A stretch of DNA of 64,000 nucleotides from Streptomyces sp. Ru72 (GTDB lineage Bacteria > Actinomycetota > Actinomycetes > Streptomycetales > Streptomycetaceae): NCBI RefSeq assembly GCF_002920635.1, contig NZ_PQSR01000009.1, positions 80,219 through 144,218 on the forward strand, in the 5' to 3' direction. The notes under the pieces are model-generated. The model was not told the DNA's origin and did not search any database. It saw nothing but the letters and a program-made list of their open reading frames with translations. The position numbers and the translations under genes were made by a program. This document shows, in pieces, positions 55,075 through 63,630 of this stretch. Position 1 is the first letter of the stretch. Each line of letters opens with the position of its first letter.

Positions 55075-57195
55075 TCAGCCCAGGTCGAGAGCGCGGCGCA
55101 GGAAATCCCGTTGGAGCAGCAGCAGGTTCTCCGCGACCGTCTCCTGGGGGGTCATGTGCGTGACCCCCGACAGCGGCAGGACCTCGTGCGGGCGGCCCGC
55201 GGCCAGGAGGGCCGAGGACAGGCGCAGGGAGTGGGCCACCACCACGTTGTCGTCCGCCAGGCCGTGGATGATCATCATCGGGCGGGCCGGTTCCACCGCG
55301 TCCACCAGGCCCGCGTCGTCGATGAGCGAGTTGCGGCGGTAGACGTCGGGCTGCTCGCCGGGATGCCCCAGGTAGCGCTCCTGGTAATGGGTGTCGTAGA
55401 GCCGTAGGTCGGTCACGGGCGCGCCCACGACGGCCGCGTGGAAGACGTCCGGGCGGCGCAGTGCCGCCAGCGCCGCCAGATAGCCGCCGAAGGACCACCC
55501 GCGGATCGCGACCCGGGACAGATCGAGCGGGAAGTCGCCGGCCAGGGCGTGCAGCGCGTCGACCTGGTCCTGGAGCACGACCTCCGCGAGGTCGTCCTTG
55601 ACCGCCTTCTCCCAGGCGGGGGAGCGGCCCGGGGTGCCGCGCCCGTCGGCGACGATCACCGCGAAGCCCTGGTCGGCGAACCACTGGGAGGTCAGGTGTG
55701 GATTGTGCGCGGCCACCACGCGCTGTCCGTGCGGGCCGCCGTAGGGGTCCATGAGGACGGGGAGGGAGGCGTCACCGGAGTAGTCCGTAGGCATAAGCAC
55801 GGCGCATGGGATTCGGCGTGCGCCCCCCTGAGTCAGCCGCACGCGCGGGGACAAACCGGGGTGTTCCGCATACGACGCCACGGTGGCCAGACGCTTGCCG
55901 TCGCGCAGCACCTGCACCTGGACGCCAGAGCGGTCGAGGACCGAGGAGACGAGCACGGTCACGTCCCCCGCGCGCACCGCCGAGTGCACGCCGGGCTCCT
56001 GCGACACGCGCTCCACGCCGAGTTCGTTCACCCGGTAGACATGGACCTCGCCGATCTCCGGGTCCGTCGCGGCCTCGCCCGCCGACGCTGCCACCAGCAC
56101 ATCCGCGTCAGCGACGTCGAGCACCGCCCGCAGGTGCAACTGCGGTCCGGTCAACGGCCGTTCCCCCACGGCGAGCACCCGCGCGCCGCCCTCGTCGGCG
56201 ACCCGGACCAACTGCCCGGAGGGGCTCCAGCACGGCACCCCGGCGAAAAGTTCCAGCCAATATGGATCTTCGTCCGCGTGCACCATCCGGGTCGCCCCGG
56301 TGTCCGGGTCCACCGCCAGGTACAGCTGGCTGCGCTGGTCCCTCGCCTGCACCAGGATCAGCGGCGCACCCGCCTGTGACCAGTGCACCCGCGCCAGATA
56401 CGGGTACCGCGTCCGGTCCCAGACCACCTCGGTGCGCGCCCCGTCGAGCCCCACGACGAACAGCCGTACCTCCGCGTTGTCGGTGCCCGCCGCCGGATAC
56501 GGAACCCGCTGCGGCTCCTGGTCCGGACGCGCCGGATCGGAGATCCACCACCGCCGCACCGGCGTGTCGTCCACGCGCGACACGAGCAGCCGGTCGGACT
56601 CCGGCGACCACCAGAAACCCCGCGAACGGCCCATCTCCTCGGCCGCGATGAACTCGGCAAGGCCGTACGACACCGACTCCGACTCCGGCTCGGCGAGCGC
56701 CCGGTCGTCCTCGCCCTCCGCGCCGACCACACGCAGCGCGCCTCCGCGCACATAGGCGATGTGCCGTCCGTCGGGGGCCGGACGCGGGTCGATCACCGGC
56801 CCGGCCACGGGCAGTTCGCGGGCCGTGCCCGCACGCAGCTCCGCCGTGAAAAGCCGCCCTGACAAGGCGAAAGACGCCAACTCCACGGCCGCGTCGGTGG
56901 CGTAGCCGACGATGCCGGCACCCCCCTCGCGGCTGCGCTCCCGACGGGCGCGCTCCTCGGGCGGCAACTGCTCGGCGGCGCCCCCGAGAAGCGCGCCCGG
57001 GTCGGCCGCGGGGCGCTCTTTGCCGTCCGCCAGGTCAAGGACCCACAACTGGTGCGCGCGGTCCGTGCCGGAGGTGGACCGCAGGAAGACGACACGGGAA
57101 CCGTCGGGCGCGACGGTGAACGCACGCGGCGCGCCGAGCGTGAACCGCTGGGTCCGCGCGTGCCGTCGGGGGAAGGAAGCAGGCTCGGTGGTCAT
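55075..57195 (-). CDS. S9-family prolyl oligopeptidase-like serine peptidase (dipeptidyl peptidase type)
   Basis: This 706-residue cytoplasmic protein has an N-terminal beta-propeller-like region (about 1-430; it contains the DPP-IV-like EFIAAEEMGRSRGFWWSPE with the EE pair that binds the peptide N-terminus). The alpha/beta-hydrolase domain is about 470-705. The nucleophile sits in GWSFGGY, the acid in HGLADDNV and the histidine in GVTHM. The EE motif suggests removal of N-terminal dipeptides. No signal peptide was found at the ATG (57195). It lies beside three peptide importers, so it may degrade imported peptides. Monocistronic on the minus strand. Confidence 0.9.
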   Translation of the reverse strand: MTTEPASFPRRHARTQRFTLGAPRAFTVAPDGSRVVFLRSTSGTDRAHQLWVLDLADGKERPAADPGALLGGAAEQLPPEERARRERSREGGAGIVGYATDAAVELASFALSGRLFTAELRAGTARELPVAGPVIDPRPAPDGRHIAYVRGGALRVVGAEGEDDRALAEPESESVSYGLAEFIAAEEMGRSRGFWWSPESDRLLVSRVDDTPVRRWWISDPARPDQEPQRVPYPAAGTDNAEVRLFVVGLDGARTEVVWDRTRYPYLARVHWSQAGAPLILVQARDQRSQLYLAVDPDTGATRMVHADEDPYWLELFAGVPCWSPSGQLVRVADEGGARVLAVGERPLTGPQLHLRAVLDVADADVLVAASAGEAATDPEIGEVHVYRVNELGVERVSQEPGVHSAVRAGDVTVLVSSVLDRSGVQVQVLRDGKRLATVASYAEHPGLSPRVRLTQGGARRIPCAVLMPTDYSGDASLPVLMDPYGGPHGQRVVAAHNPHLTSQWFADQGFAVIVADGRGTPGRSPAWEKAVKDDLAEVVLQDQVDALHALAGDFPLDLSRVAIRGWSFGGYLAALAALRRPDVFHAAVVGAPVTDLRLYDTHYQERYLGHPGEQPDVYRRNSLIDDAGLVDAVEPARPMMIIHGLADDNVVVAHSLRLSSALLAAGRPHEVLPLSGVTHMTPQETVAENLLLLQRDFLRRALDLG

Positions 57196-57387
57196 GCCCC
57201 GACCATATTGGCCATGCGCCCCCTTGTGCGGCCGTGCGCCGATCGATGCGCACGTACGGATAGTTATGATCACTAGCGCATAGTGGGTATGAACGTGCTG
57301 CCCGCTGCGTGGATTCATCTGCGTGGATTTGTCTGCCCCCATAGTCCGAACCCCCCGGCGTCCTGGGATCTTTGGAGGTGAGCCGCC

Positions 57388-57582
57388 GTGGCACTCTCGA
57401 TTTCGGCGGTGGTGCTGCTGGCGATCGTCGTCTTCCTTCTGATCAAGAAGTCCGGACTGAAGGCGGGCCACGCGATCGTGTGCATGCTTCTCGGCTTCTA
57501 CCTCGCCTCCTCCACGGTCGCACCCACGATCCACGAGCTGACCACGAACATCGCGGGCATGATCGGCAGCATCAAGTTCTGA
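57388..57582 (+). CDS. Small two-helix membrane protein (64 residues)
   Basis: This 64-residue protein has two hydrophobic segments (AVVLLAIVVFLLI at about 7-19 and AIVCMLLGFYLASSTVAP at about 30-47). The GTG start has a strong Shine-Dalgarno (GGAGGTGA). The size and the place between the S9 peptidase and mshB match a small membrane protein I recall at the same spot in S. coelicolor. Function unknown. It is divergent from the peptidase; the spacer contains the inverted repeat CACTA-GCGCA-TAGTG near 57272. Confidence 0.85.
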   Translation: MALSISAVVLLAIVVFLLIKKSGLKAGHAIVCMLLGFYLASSTVAPTIHELTTNIAGMIGSIKF

Positions 57583-57965
57583 CCCGAGCGGTGCCGCTGG
57601 TTCGGCGTCGACGGCGTCCTGCCGTCACCATGGCTGCCACCGGCCGGTCCGGGCAGAGGCCGGACCGCGCCGCCACGACTCGCGGTTGTCTCTCGCTGCC
57701 CGTGACACGGCCCATCTCGCCCCGGCGTCGCCGCCTGGAGGATCGCGACGTCCGCCCCAGCGCCATACGGCGGGCACCGACCTCGGCCTGCCACCCGGGG
57801 GACTCCATCGGCCGGCCGCCCTGCCGGTCCACCGCATCGCGCAGCCGTCGCACGCCGACTGGACCATCCCGACCGAAGGTCTGCCGCGCTACCAGGACGA
57901 AAGCGCCGCGGACGAGCATCAGGGGTGACACCGGCGGCGAGCCGGGGCACTCGTAGGGTGGTCCC
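57583..57965. other. 383-bp intergenic region before mshB, no gene seen
   Basis: Frames crossing this gap have no ribosome site or family features and are Arg/Pro-rich out-of-frame translations. It should contain the mshB promoter. I see no repeats or clear hairpins. Confidence 0.4.
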
Positions 57966-58850
57966 ATGACGGATCTGCCCGACCGGCGTCTGCTCCTGGT
58001 GCACGCGCACCCGGACGACGAGTCGATCAACAACGGCGCGACCATGGCCAAGTACGCGGCCGAGGGTGCCAGGGTGACGCTGGTGACCTGCACGCTCGGT
58101 GAGGAGGGCGAGGTCATCCCGCCGGAGCTCGCGCACCTCGCGCCCGACCGGGACGACACGCTGGGCCCGCACCGCGTCGGCGAACTGGCCGCCGCCATGG
58201 CCGAGCTCGGCGTCGGCGACCACCGCTTCCTCGGCGGCCCGGGCCGCTACCGCGACTCGGGAATGATGGGCGCCGAGCAGAACCACCGGCCGGGCTCCTT
58301 CTGGTCCGCGGACCTCGACGAGGCGGCCGGCCACCTCGTGGCGGTCGTCCGGGAGGTGCGCCCGCAGGTCCTCGTCACCTACGACCCCGACGGCGGCTAC
58401 GGCCACCCCGACCACGTCCAGGCCCACCGCGTCGCCATGCGCGCCGCCGACCTGGCCGCCGACCCCGGCTTCCGCCCGGAGCTGGGGGAGCCCTGGCGGA
58501 TCACCAAGATCTACTGGAACCGGGTGCCGCGCTCGGTCGCCCGGGCCGCGTTCGCCCGCCTCGGCGAGGTGCTCGACAAGACGCCCTTCGCCAAGGCCGC
58601 GAGCATCGACGACGTCCCCGGCGTGGTCGACGACCAGGTGGTCACCACCGAGATCGACGGCACCGAGTTCGCCGCCGCGAAGGCCGCGGCGATGCGCGCC
58701 CACGCCACGCAGATCGAGGTCGCCGAGCCGTACTTCGCGCTGTCCAACGCGCTCGCGCAGCCTCTCCTCACCACCGAGTACTACCAGTTGGTGCGCGGCG
58801 AGCAAACCGCGGCCCGTGAGACGGACCTGTTCCAAGGAGTGGCCCCATGA
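57966..58850 (+). CDS. mshB: Mycothiol biosynthesis deacetylase (GlcNAc-Ins deacetylase)
   Basis: This 294-residue zinc deacetylase removes the acetyl group from GlcNAc-inositol in mycothiol synthesis. The PIG-L family motif AHPDDE (His15, Asp18) and the distal HPDHVQAH (near 147-154) supply metal ligands and the catalytic Asp17. The length and sequence ([25 protein letters not shown]) fit MshB rather than the conjugate amidase Mca. Mycothiol is the main thiol of actinobacteria. It overlaps the DUF6113-like gene by 4 bp (ATGA). Confidence 0.94.
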   Translation: MTDLPDRRLLLVHAHPDDESINNGATMAKYAAEGARVTLVTCTLGEEGEVIPPELAHLAPDRDDTLGPHRVGELAAAMAELGVGDHRFLGGPGRYRDSGMMGAEQNHRPGSFWSADLDEAAGHLVAVVREVRPQVLVTYDPDGGYGHPDHVQAHRVAMRAADLAADPGFRPELGEPWRITKIYWNRVPRSVARAAFARLGEVLDKTPFAKAASIDDVPGVVDDQVVTTEIDGTEFAAAKAAAMRAHATQIEVAEPYFALSNALAQPLLTTEYYQLVRGEQTAARETDLFQGVAP

Positions 58851-59266
58851 CGGCGTCGAGCAAACAGCCGAACGCACTCGCACAGCCTCTGAGCCTGCCC
58901 TCGGCCGGCCGGACTGCCGCCTACCTCGGGCTGCTGGTGCTCGGTGCGGTCGTCGGGGTGGCGGGCGGTCTGGTGCAGAGCGCCTGGTTCCCCGGCGGGC
59001 TGCTCCTCGCGCTCGCGGGCGCGGCCGGACTCTTCCTCGGCGGCGCCCAGGTCACCGGGTCCCGCGCGGGGGCTCTCGCGCCCGCCGCCGGGTGGATGGT
59101 CGCCGTCGTGCTGCTCACCGCCAGCCGTCCCGAGGGCGACTTCCTGTTCGGCGCGGGCATCGGCTCGTACCTGTTCCTGCTCGGCGGACTGGCCGTCGCT
59201 GTGATGTGCGCCACCCTCGCCCACGGGCGGCAACCAGCTCGCCGCGACGCCCGACTTGGCAAGTGA
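58847..59266 (+). CDS. DUF6113-like membrane protein
   Basis: This 139-residue protein has four probable membrane helices (about 24-44, 48-66, 76-95, 102-122) and a basic C-terminus. Its placement directly after mshB with a 4-bp overlap is typical of Streptomyces. The function is unknown, and nothing in the sequence suggests a catalytic site. Confidence 0.85.
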   Translation: MTASSKQPNALAQPLSLPSAGRTAAYLGLLVLGAVVGVAGGLVQSAWFPGGLLLALAGAAGLFLGGAQVTGSRAGALAPAAGWMVAVVLLTASRPEGDFLFGAGIGSYLFLLGGLAVAVMCATLAHGRQPARRDARLGK

Positions 59267-59401
59267 CGTACCACTTCGTCGCTGCGAGTCATGGGATTCC
59301 CCCACAAAACGCGGTGCGGACGTGGGGGTCCCGTGCGGGTTTCCCTCGCGGGCGCGGTCTTCGTGGCGCAAGCGGCCAGTATGGTGGTGCGCGCCGCCGA
59401 G

Positions 59402-59446
59402 CCTCCCCCACGCTCTCGGCTTCGCTCGAGCAGGGGGGACCCCCAC
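59402..59446 (-). repeat. Dispersed intergenic palindromic repeat, copy 2 (inverted)
   Basis: This is the reverse complement of the element at 34300-34344, differing by one extra C in the first GC block and one base in AGCTTGG/AGCGTGG. It lies in the 226-bp gap before the Gly-rich gene. The same gap has a 7-bp stem (CCCCCAC with GTGGGGG) at 59299-59328. Confidence 0.8.
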
Positions 59447-59492
59447 CTGTTGAGGTCGAAACAGGCGGTGGAGCCAACCGGGAGAACCTGCC

Positions 59493-61814
59493 TTGAGTCG
59501 TGAAACTGACAGCTCGTCCGCCGGGCCCAACGGGCGTGGCCCAGCCGCGTACCCGTCGGGGACGCCGCCGTACGGGACCCCCCTGGCTGCCGAGGACGGT
59601 GTCGACGCGAGCCGTCCGGCCTCGCCGTCGGAGGAACGCAAGACCGAGACCACACTGACGACCCGCGTCCGGATCAACATCCCCGGATCCCGGCCCATTC
59701 CGCCGGTCGTCGTGCGCACCCCCGTCGCGGACGCCGACAGCGCGACGGACGAAGCGGGCTCCGACACACGGGCGATGAGCTCCGTGAGCGCGCTCAGCAC
59801 CTTCGACCCGCCCGCCGAGCCCGCAGCACAGGCCGAGGAGAAGACGGCGACGAGCGACTGGTTCGCGCCGCGCAAGCCCGCGGCGGCCAAGGGCGCTCCG
59901 GGCAGCGGGTCGACCAACGGCGCGGGGCTGCCCGGGGCTTCGGGCATACAAGGCGCGGGCGGCGCGTCGGGCGCGGGGGCGCCGGGCGAGGGCGCCGGAG
60001 CAGGTGCCGGTGCGCGGGGCGGCAACGGGACGTTCGGCGGCCCGGGTGCACCGAGCGGTCCTGGCGCGGGCGGCACACGGCCAGGGGGTCCGGGTGCGAG
60101 CGCTGCCGGTGGCGCGCGCCCCGGCGCTTCCGGTGCGCCGGGCGCACGGCCCGGAGAGGGCGCGGGTGGCGCGGGCTCCTTCGGCGCGCGCCCGGGCGGT
60201 ACGAACGGCGCGGGGCTCCCGGGTGCCACCGGCGCCGGGCCCGTCGCGCCGGGGCACGGCGGCGGCACCGGTTCCTTCGACGTGTCCGACGCGGTGGCGG
60301 CCAGCACGGCCTCCTTCCCGGTGATCGGCACCGACGAGAGTGCCGAACCCCGCCGCGACGACCTTCCGTACTTCTCGGAGCCGGGGCGGCGCGGCCCGTC
60401 CGGCCCGACCAGCGGCCCGGTCACCGGCGACAGCACCGTCGCCTCGGGCTCCGGCGGTCCGGGCCTGACCGCTCCCGGTACGGGCCCCGGCGGCCCGGGT
60501 CTCCTGGCACCCGGTATCCAGCGCACCCCCGGCGGACCGCTCGGCCCGGGAGCGCCCGGTGCTCCCGGTGCCTCCGGAGCCGCCGCGGGCCAGGGCCGTC
60601 CCGGCGGCGGACTCAGTGACGACACCGCGATCCTCACCCCGCAGAAGCCCGCTCCCGAACCGGGCCCCCAGGGCTTCGGCGGCCCCGGCGGCCCCGGCGG
60701 CAACGTCTCCGGGCACACCGTCACCAGCGGCATCCCCGTCGTCCCGTCGGCCGACCGCAGCGGCCCGTTCGGCCCGGGCTCCCCGTCGGAGGCGCCGGGG
60801 CCGCACACACCCCCGAAGCTGCCCGATCCGCCCAAGCAGCAGAACACCGGCGCCGCGAAGCCGGCCAAGAAGAAGGGCCGCAGCAAGCTGGTCCTCCTGG
60901 GCGGCGGCGTGGTCCTCGTCGCCGGTGTCGCCTACGGCGCCGGACTGCTCATGAACCACTCCGACGTGCCCAAGGGCACCACGGTGCTCGGCGTCGACAT
61001 CGGAGGCGGCACCCGGGACGAGGCGGTCGAGAAGCTCGACGCCGCGCTGGGCGGCCGGACCGACAAACCCCTCCAGCTGTCGGTCGACGGCAAAACGGTC
61101 CCCCTCAGGCCGGACCAGGCGGGCCTCCAGTTCGACAGCAAGGCCACCGTGGCCACCGCTGCGACGAGCGACTACAACCCGGTGTCGGTGATCGGCTCGC
61201 TGTTCGGGCAGCATCGCGTGGTCCAGCCCGTCATGCCCGTCGACGAGGAGAAGCTGCAGGCCGCCCTGCAGCGGGTCGCGGGCGGCTCCGGGTCGATGGT
61301 CGAGGGCACGATCAGGTTCGAGTCCGGCCGGGCGGTCGCCGTCTACGGCAAGGCGGGCAAGGGAATCGATGTCCCCGCGTCCGTCGCGGCCGTCGAGGAG
61401 GCGTACCGCACCCAGGTGGAGACCGGCTCCGGCACGCCCGTGCGGGTGGCCACCACGACCCGGCAGCCGACCATCACGAACGCCGAGGTCGACCGGGAGA
61501 TGAAGGAGTTCGCGGAGCCGGCGATGTCCGGCAAGGTGACGGTGCGGACGGACGCGACGCACTCGGTCCTGATGAGTCCGCAGAAGTCGCTGTGGAAGTT
61601 CCTGAGGGTGACGGCTGTCAACGGCAAGCTGGTCGACAAGCCCGACCTGAGCGCTCTGAAAACGCTCTACGGCCAGGCGTTCGACGGCGTGCTCATCACC
61701 CGGGGCAACGGCCAGAAGACGCCTGTGACACCCCAGGACGTCTACGCCGCCCTGCGCCAGGCCCTGCTGAGCAAGACCAACCGGGTCGCGGTCATCAACA
61801 CGAACCCGAGCTGA
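59493..61814 (+). CDS. Gly/Pro-rich single-pass protein with a PG_binding_4-like ectodomain
   Basis: This 773-residue protein starts at a TTG with GGGAG 8 nt upstream. Residues 1-130 are polar, and residues 130-455 are rich in Gly, Ala and Pro with many G-x-G and GAPG/GPGG units, resembling collagen-like or mucin-like disorder. A basic stretch (KPAKKKGRSK) precedes one hydrophobic helix (LVLLGGGVVLVAGVAYGAGLLM, about 472-493). The outer part (about 500-773) begins VLGVDIGGGTRDEAVEKL and has the pattern of putative peptidoglycan-binding domains seen in YoaR/VanW-type proteins, but the VanW domain itself is missing. The long disordered part is thus cytoplasmic and the ectodomain meets the cell wall. 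Confidence 0.85.
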   Translation: MSRETDSSSAGPNGRGPAAYPSGTPPYGTPLAAEDGVDASRPASPSEERKTETTLTTRVRINIPGSRPIPPVVVRTPVADADSATDEAGSDTRAMSSVSALSTFDPPAEPAAQAEEKTATSDWFAPRKPAAAKGAPGSGSTNGAGLPGASGIQGAGGASGAGAPGEGAGAGAGARGGNGTFGGPGAPSGPGAGGTRPGGPGASAAGGARPGASGAPGARPGEGAGGAGSFGARPGGTNGAGLPGATGAGPVAPGHGGGTGSFDVSDAVAASTASFPVIGTDESAEPRRDDLPYFSEPGRRGPSGPTSGPVTGDSTVASGSGGPGLTAPGTGPGGPGLLAPGIQRTPGGPLGPGAPGAPGASGAAAGQGRPGGGLSDDTAILTPQKPAPEPGPQGFGGPGGPGGNVSGHTVTSGIPVVPSADRSGPFGPGSPSEAPGPHTPPKLPDPPKQQNTGAAKPAKKKGRSKLVLLGGGVVLVAGVAYGAGLLMNHSDVPKGTTVLGVDIGGGTRDEAVEKLDAALGGRTDKPLQLSVDGKTVPLRPDQAGLQFDSKATVATAATSDYNPVSVIGSLFGQHRVVQPVMPVDEEKLQAALQRVAGGSGSMVEGTIRFESGRAVAVYGKAGKGIDVPASVAAVEEAYRTQVETGSGTPVRVATTTRQPTITNAEVDREMKEFAEPAMSGKVTVRTDATHSVLMSPQKSLWKFLRVTAVNGKLVDKPDLSALKTLYGQAFDGVLITRGNGQKTPVTPQDVYAALRQALLSKTNRVAVINTNPS

Positions 61815-61824
61815 CCGCACCGCA

Positions 61825-61859
61825 CAGGGGGGCGCCCGGTGACGACCGAGCGCCCCCTG
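61825..61859 (+). terminator. Hairpin after the Gly/Pro-rich gene
   Basis: The arms CAGGGGGGCGC and GCGCCCCCTG have one bulged base and a 14-nt loop. It begins 11 bp after the stop codon. Confidence 0.7.
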
Positions 61860-61887
61860 CCGTGCACCCCCTGCCGTGCACCCCCTG
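61853..61887. repeat. Tandem 14-bp repeat, about 2.5 copies
   Basis: CCCCCTGCCGTGCA occurs at 61853-61866 and 61867-61880, followed by a partial third copy (CCCCCTG) to 61887. It lies between the terminator and the operator candidate upstream of the ABC exporter. Confidence 0.75.
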
Positions 61888-61915
61888 TCATGCCGCAGAC
61901 ATGACATCTGTCATG
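61886..61915. promoter_or_regulatory. Operator candidate of the ABC exporter-kinase operon
   Basis: Three copies of TGTCATG occur in alternating orientation: 61886-61892 forward, 61900-61906 reversed, 61909-61915 forward. The last two form the palindrome CATGACAtcTGTCATG. An 11-bp direct repeat (CTGTCATGCCG) spans 61885-61895 and 61908-61918. It is 58 bp before the ATP-binding gene. Such sites fit a NarL-type response regulator autoregulating an ABC-two-component locus. Confidence 0.65.
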
Positions 61916-61973
61916 CCGGAGTGACGACACCCGGCACTGCCGTGCGCGCCCCCGGCCCCGGGACGATGGGTCC

Positions 61974-62897
61974 ATGACGACGACAGTGGCGGCCACCGGC
62001 GTGGTGGTCGGGTTCGATCAGGTGACCAAGGCCTACGGGGACGTACGGGCCGTGGACGGGTTGACGCTCGAGCTGCACCCGGGGGAGACCGTGGCGCTGC
62101 TGGGGCCCAACGGCGCGGGCAAGTCGACCACCCTGGACCTGCTCCTCGGGCTCAAGTCCGCCGACAGCGGCTCCGTGCGCGTGTTCGGGACCAGCCCGCG
62201 TGAGGCCATCGTCGCCGGGCGCGTGGGTGCCATGCTGCAGAGCGGTGGCCTGATGGACGAGGTGACGGTCGCCGAACTGGTCAAGCTCGGCTGCGATCTG
62301 CACCCGAGGCCGTACAAGGTCGGCGACGTCCTCGCCCGCGCGGGCATCGCGCAGATCGCCGACCGCAAGGTGAACAAGCTCTCCGGCGGCCAGGCCCAGC
62401 GTGTCCGCTTCGCCCTCGCCACCGCGGGCGACAGCGACCTGATCGTGCTGGACGAGCCGACCACCGGCATGGACGTCTCGGCCCGCCAGGCGTTCTGGGC
62501 CACCATGCGCGAGCAGGCGGATCAGGGACGTACGGTCCTGTTCGCCACGCACTACCTGGAAGAGGCCGACGCCATCGCCGACCGGGTGCTCGTGCTGCAC
62601 CGCGGGCGGCTCCTCGCCGACGGCACAGCTGCCGAGATCAAGGCCAAGGCCGGCGCCCGCCGCGTCCGCTTCGATCTTCAGGGCCCGATCGACGAGGCCC
62701 GCTTGCGCGCGCTGCCCTTCCTGACCGCAATAGACGTTTCCGGGCAGACCGTACGCATCCAGTCCTCCGACGCCGACGCGACCGTCCACGCGCTGTACGG
62801 GCTCGGCGTCTACCCCCGCAACCTCGAAGTCGCCGGGCTCGGGCTCGAGCAGGCGTTCGTCGCCATCACCGAGGCCGAGGAGGCCAAGCAGTCGTGA
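61974..62897 (+). CDS. ABC exporter ATP-binding subunit (ABC-2 type)
   Basis: This 307-residue ATPase has Walker A GPNGAGKST (near 44-52), signature LSGGQAQR (near 136), Walker B LIVLDEPTTGMD and the H-loop THYLEEAD. The sequence resembles drug/linearmycin or CcmA-like exporters. The GTG start of the permease overlaps its stop. A kinase gene follows the permease, so the transported compound may also be the signal. Substrate unknown. Confidence 0.92.
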   Translation: MTTTVAATGVVVGFDQVTKAYGDVRAVDGLTLELHPGETVALLGPNGAGKSTTLDLLLGLKSADSGSVRVFGTSPREAIVAGRVGAMLQSGGLMDEVTVAELVKLGCDLHPRPYKVGDVLARAGIAQIADRKVNKLSGGQAQRVRFALATAGDSDLIVLDEPTTGMDVSARQAFWATMREQADQGRTVLFATHYLEEADAIADRVLVLHRGRLLADGTAAEIKAKAGARRVRFDLQGPIDEARLRALPFLTAIDVSGQTVRIQSSDADATVHALYGLGVYPRNLEVAGLGLEQAFVAITEAEEAKQS

Positions 62898-63625
62898 TCT
62901 CGCTCATCAGGCTGGAACTCACCCGCGCCCTGCGCAACCGCAAGTTCCTGTTCTTCTCGGTGATCTACCCGTCGGTCATCTTCCTGTTGGTCTCCAACCA
63001 GACGGGCGACGTCGACGGCACCGGCTTGAGCGTCGCGAAGTACGTCATGGTCTCCATGGCCTCCTTCGGCGCCCTGACCGCCGTCCTGATGGGCAACAGC
63101 GAGCGCATCGCCAAGGAGCGGGAGAGCGGCTGGGTCCGGCAACTGCGGCTGACCACCCTGCCGGGGCGCGGCTACGTCCTCGCCAAGACGGCCAGTGCCG
63201 CCGTCGTCAGTCTGCCGTCCATCGTCGTCGTCTTCGCGGTCGCCGCGGTCGTGAAGCACGTCCGCCTGGACGCCTGGCAGTGGCTCGCCCTCACCGGGGC
63301 CATCTGGGCCGGCAGCCTGGTCTTCGCCGCACTCGGCGTCGCCATCGGATACGTCGCCTCCGGGGACGCGGTCCGCCCCATCACCATGATCGTCTACTTC
63401 GGCCTGTCGATACTCGGTGGCCTGTGGATGCCATCGACTTCCTTCCCGCAGTGGTTGCAGGACATCGCCAAGTGGCTGCCCACCCACGCGTACGCTGCCC
63501 TCGGACAGGCCATCGAACAGAGTCAGGCCCCGCACGCCAGGGACATCGCGATCCTGGTCGTCTTCTTCGCCCTCTTCGCGGGCGGCGCGGCCTGGCTGTA
63601 CCGGAAGGACACGCTGAAGGCGTGA
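62894..63625 (+). CDS. ABC-2 type exporter permease
   Basis: This 243-residue membrane protein has six predicted helices and the ABC-2 pattern: RLELTRALRNRKFLFFSVIYP at the start, a central GNSERIAKERESGW loop, and the PTHAYAALGQA motif near the end. It forms the export channel with the preceding ATPase. Its GTG overlaps the ATPase stop by 4 bp and its own stop overlaps a GTG of the kinase frame. Confidence 0.92.
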   Translation: MISLIRLELTRALRNRKFLFFSVIYPSVIFLLVSNQTGDVDGTGLSVAKYVMVSMASFGALTAVLMGNSERIAKERESGWVRQLRLTTLPGRGYVLAKTASAAVVSLPSIVVVFAVAAVVKHVRLDAWQWLALTGAIWAGSLVFAALGVAIGYVASGDAVRPITMIVYFGLSILGGLWMPSTSFPQWLQDIAKWLPTHAYAALGQAIEQSQAPHARDIAILVVFFALFAGGAAWLYRKDTLKA

Positions 63626-63630
63626 GTGCC

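Noticed and set aside
59493..61814. Calling the Gly/Pro-rich protein a VanW protein
   Set aside because: Only the preceding peptidoglycan-binding-like domain is visible; the VanW domain is absent.
59289..61907. 872-codon minus-strand frame opposite the Gly/Pro-rich gene
   Set aside because: Low-complexity antisense reading of a repetitive GC-rich gene, with no ribosome site.
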